Source: Niebla homalea (taxonomy: Eukaryota; Ascomycota; Lecanoromycetes; Lecanorales; Ramalinaceae). Taken from it: a DNA stretch of 64,000 nucleotides. Of this stretch, positions 62,650-64,000 are shown piece by piece; the stretch's first letter is position 1; the number at the start of each line of letters is the position of its first letter. Below the pieces are notes generated by a model. It made no database searches. It was not told the DNA's origin and saw nothing but the letters and a program-made list of their open reading frames with translations. Both the position numbers and the translations under genes were made by a program. The DNA is taken from positions 186,001 to 250,000 of the forward strand of contig JAHGAU010000011.1 in assembly GCA_019925105.1 (NCBI GenBank), written 5' to 3'.

Positions 62650-64000
62650 ATTAGGATTATTATTATAGTAAAAAGATTAAAATAAATAACGCTTAACCTT
62701 AAAGAGAAATTATTTATATAAATAAAAATCAATAAAGAAAGCTTAATGGATATTAATATTTAATATATTTACGCTTTTAAGGATAATATAATATAATATA
62801 CGTAAAGAAATAGTTAAAACTATAATATTAATATTCAGATTTAAAAAAATAAAGAATATTAATATTATAACGATATAAAAACCATTATATAATTTATATA
62901 TTTACTTTTTAATTAACCCGGAAAATAATTTCTACCTAGTTTTTAAGGGTAATAAAACGACGTAAATATATTTCTTTATTAATAAAAGGTTAAATATAAA
63001 TAATTAAGACGTTACTTATTACGGAGGGAATTTATATATATTCCGGATCATATAAAAGGGGGATATTAAAGGTATTTTAAATATTTATAATATATATAAT
63101 CCGTTACCGGCCAATAAAAAGGAACCCTTTACGATCCCGTTACTTAAGAATATTATAATTATACCCGGTAAGTACCTTTTAATAAAGGACTTTAATCTTT
63201 ATTATATTTAATAAAATAAGGATAATTATATAATTAATTATACCGAATTTAAGGAGTTATTAATAATTATTATACGGTTTAATTTTACGTTATTAACATT
63301 AAAAAAGACTATTATATAAAAAAGCCGTAAACTTAAGATTACGATTAACTTAATATTTAGCTCGGAAAGTATTATTAATTTAATTATAATATACGGACCT
63401 TAAAAGGACTTAAAATATAATTTAGATTACATCTTAATATAAATAATTTTAAATTAGTTTATTAATATAACTCCGTTTCTATTATTTAAATAAACATAAA
63501 AAACGGTTAAAAAAGCTAAAATATTAATAAAAACGGTAAAAATAATATCTTAATTAACGGAACGTCCCCGGTTCAATAATAAAAAATAGATTAACCGTTT
63601 TATAAAGCGGGTAATAAAGGCTTTAAATAAAATAATTAACGTTATAATCTTAATAATAAAGCCGTCTTAAAGAGTTAAAACCTATTAAAATAAAGAATAT
63701 ATAAAGGCGATTATAAAAATAAAAACGCTTATAAAGTAAGTTATTAAGTATAAAAACCGGAAGATATTTTAACGGTTAAAGGAAACTTAAAAAAAAAAGG
63801 AAAAAATTATCCGGAAGGTTAAGTAAATATATTTTTAAACTATAATATATAATTTAGCGGTTTCCTTTTATAATATTTAAAAGCTAATAAAATACGGTAA
63901 AGAATAAAGTAAAAAACTTAAATTTATTCTTAAGTTTTTACCCTTAAAAAGATTAAACGGTATAATAATAAATACCTTTAACGGTAAAATTAAGGTTTTC
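62650..64000 (+). pseudogene. LINE L9 ORF2, N-terminal part (AP-type endonuclease)
   Basis: The endonuclease box D-F-N-L-Y-Y is at 63188-63205, with the catalytic Asp and Asn kept and both His of DFNLHH turned to Tyr; the following expected Trp pair is TAA TAA. Upstream, INKRLNI and the G-x-L-Y-I-F-R segment match the other copies. The window ends just past the segment that is RIP-free in L0 (TFNGKIK), so RT is not included. The start of ORF2 is not resolved. Confidence 0.78.

Larger units (their letters stand above)
60861..64000 (+). mobile_element. LINE copy L9 (subfamily A), 5' half, runs off the window
   Basis: It begins GAGATGGCGACGAATAACGG and carries all of ORF1 and the first part of ORF2 before the window ends, 3140 of about 5770 bases. 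It is collinear with L5 and with the reverse of L3, L4 and L7. The target duplication cannot be checked because the 3' end is outside. ORF1 is partly open, so this copy is less converted than most. Confidence 0.92.

Overview
The window looks like a gene-free, heterochromatic AT-rich block from a filamentous ascomycete (Pezizomycotina) whose repeats were heavily mutated by RIP (repeat-induced point mutation, C to T mainly at CpA). CA and TG dinucleotides are almost absent over most of the 64 kb, while TA is everywhere and CC, CT and CG survive. Every recognisable coding stretch belongs to a transposable element. Each is broken by TAA/TAG at expected Gln/Trp codons and by Asp to Asn, Cys to Tyr and His to Tyr changes. 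I found no host gene, tRNA, rRNA, CRISPR array or origin. The genus cannot be fixed from the sequence.

Layout. (1) 1-2390 is unclassified degraded DNA interrupted at 917-1641 by a foldback MITE-like element with 22-bp terminal inverted repeats, a TA target duplication and a 9-bp minisatellite. (2) 2391-9820 is a complete Ty3/Gypsy LTR retrotransposon on the minus strand, with 211-bp LTRs, a 5-bp duplication ATTAT, a polypurine tract, and RT and integrase remnants. (3) 9821-42430 holds more degraded DNA and a long inverted repeat. Its left arm is about 11060-13650; its right arm is split over 13950-13984, 16701-17288 and 40543-42430. The right arm was invaded by non-LTR retrotransposons (LINEs) of the Tad1-like type. 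(4) 42512-54569 is a second LINE nest. (5) 54965-64000 holds a LINE fragment, a piece of the same MITE, a poorly understood low-complexity block, and the 5' half of another LINE that runs off the window.

LINEs. There are ten copies of two subfamilies, named here L0-L9. Subfamily A has ORF1 starting MATNNGT; subfamily B starts MATNKGT. A full copy is about 5.8 kb. ORF1 is gag-like with CCHC zinc knuckles, ORF2 is an AP-type endonuclease plus reverse transcriptase, and the 3' end is an (ATCA)n tail. The oldest copy, L1 (plus, B), sits in the inverted-repeat arm and was split into four pieces by L2, L3 and L4. L5 (plus, A) was split into three by L6 and L7. Target-site duplications of 11-14 bp frame L0, L1, L2, L3, L4, L6 and L7, so the insertion order can be read directly. 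All five LINE-into-LINE insertions are antisense to their host.

Most interesting signals: RIP fades at the outer edges of individual insertions (LINE 5' ends, LINE tails, outer halves of the two LTRs); full-length LINE copies carry 7-34 nt of copy-specific leader before the start codon; the MITE largely escaped RIP; and a minus-strand RGG/Asn-rich repeat block at 57.2-57.55 kb is unassigned.
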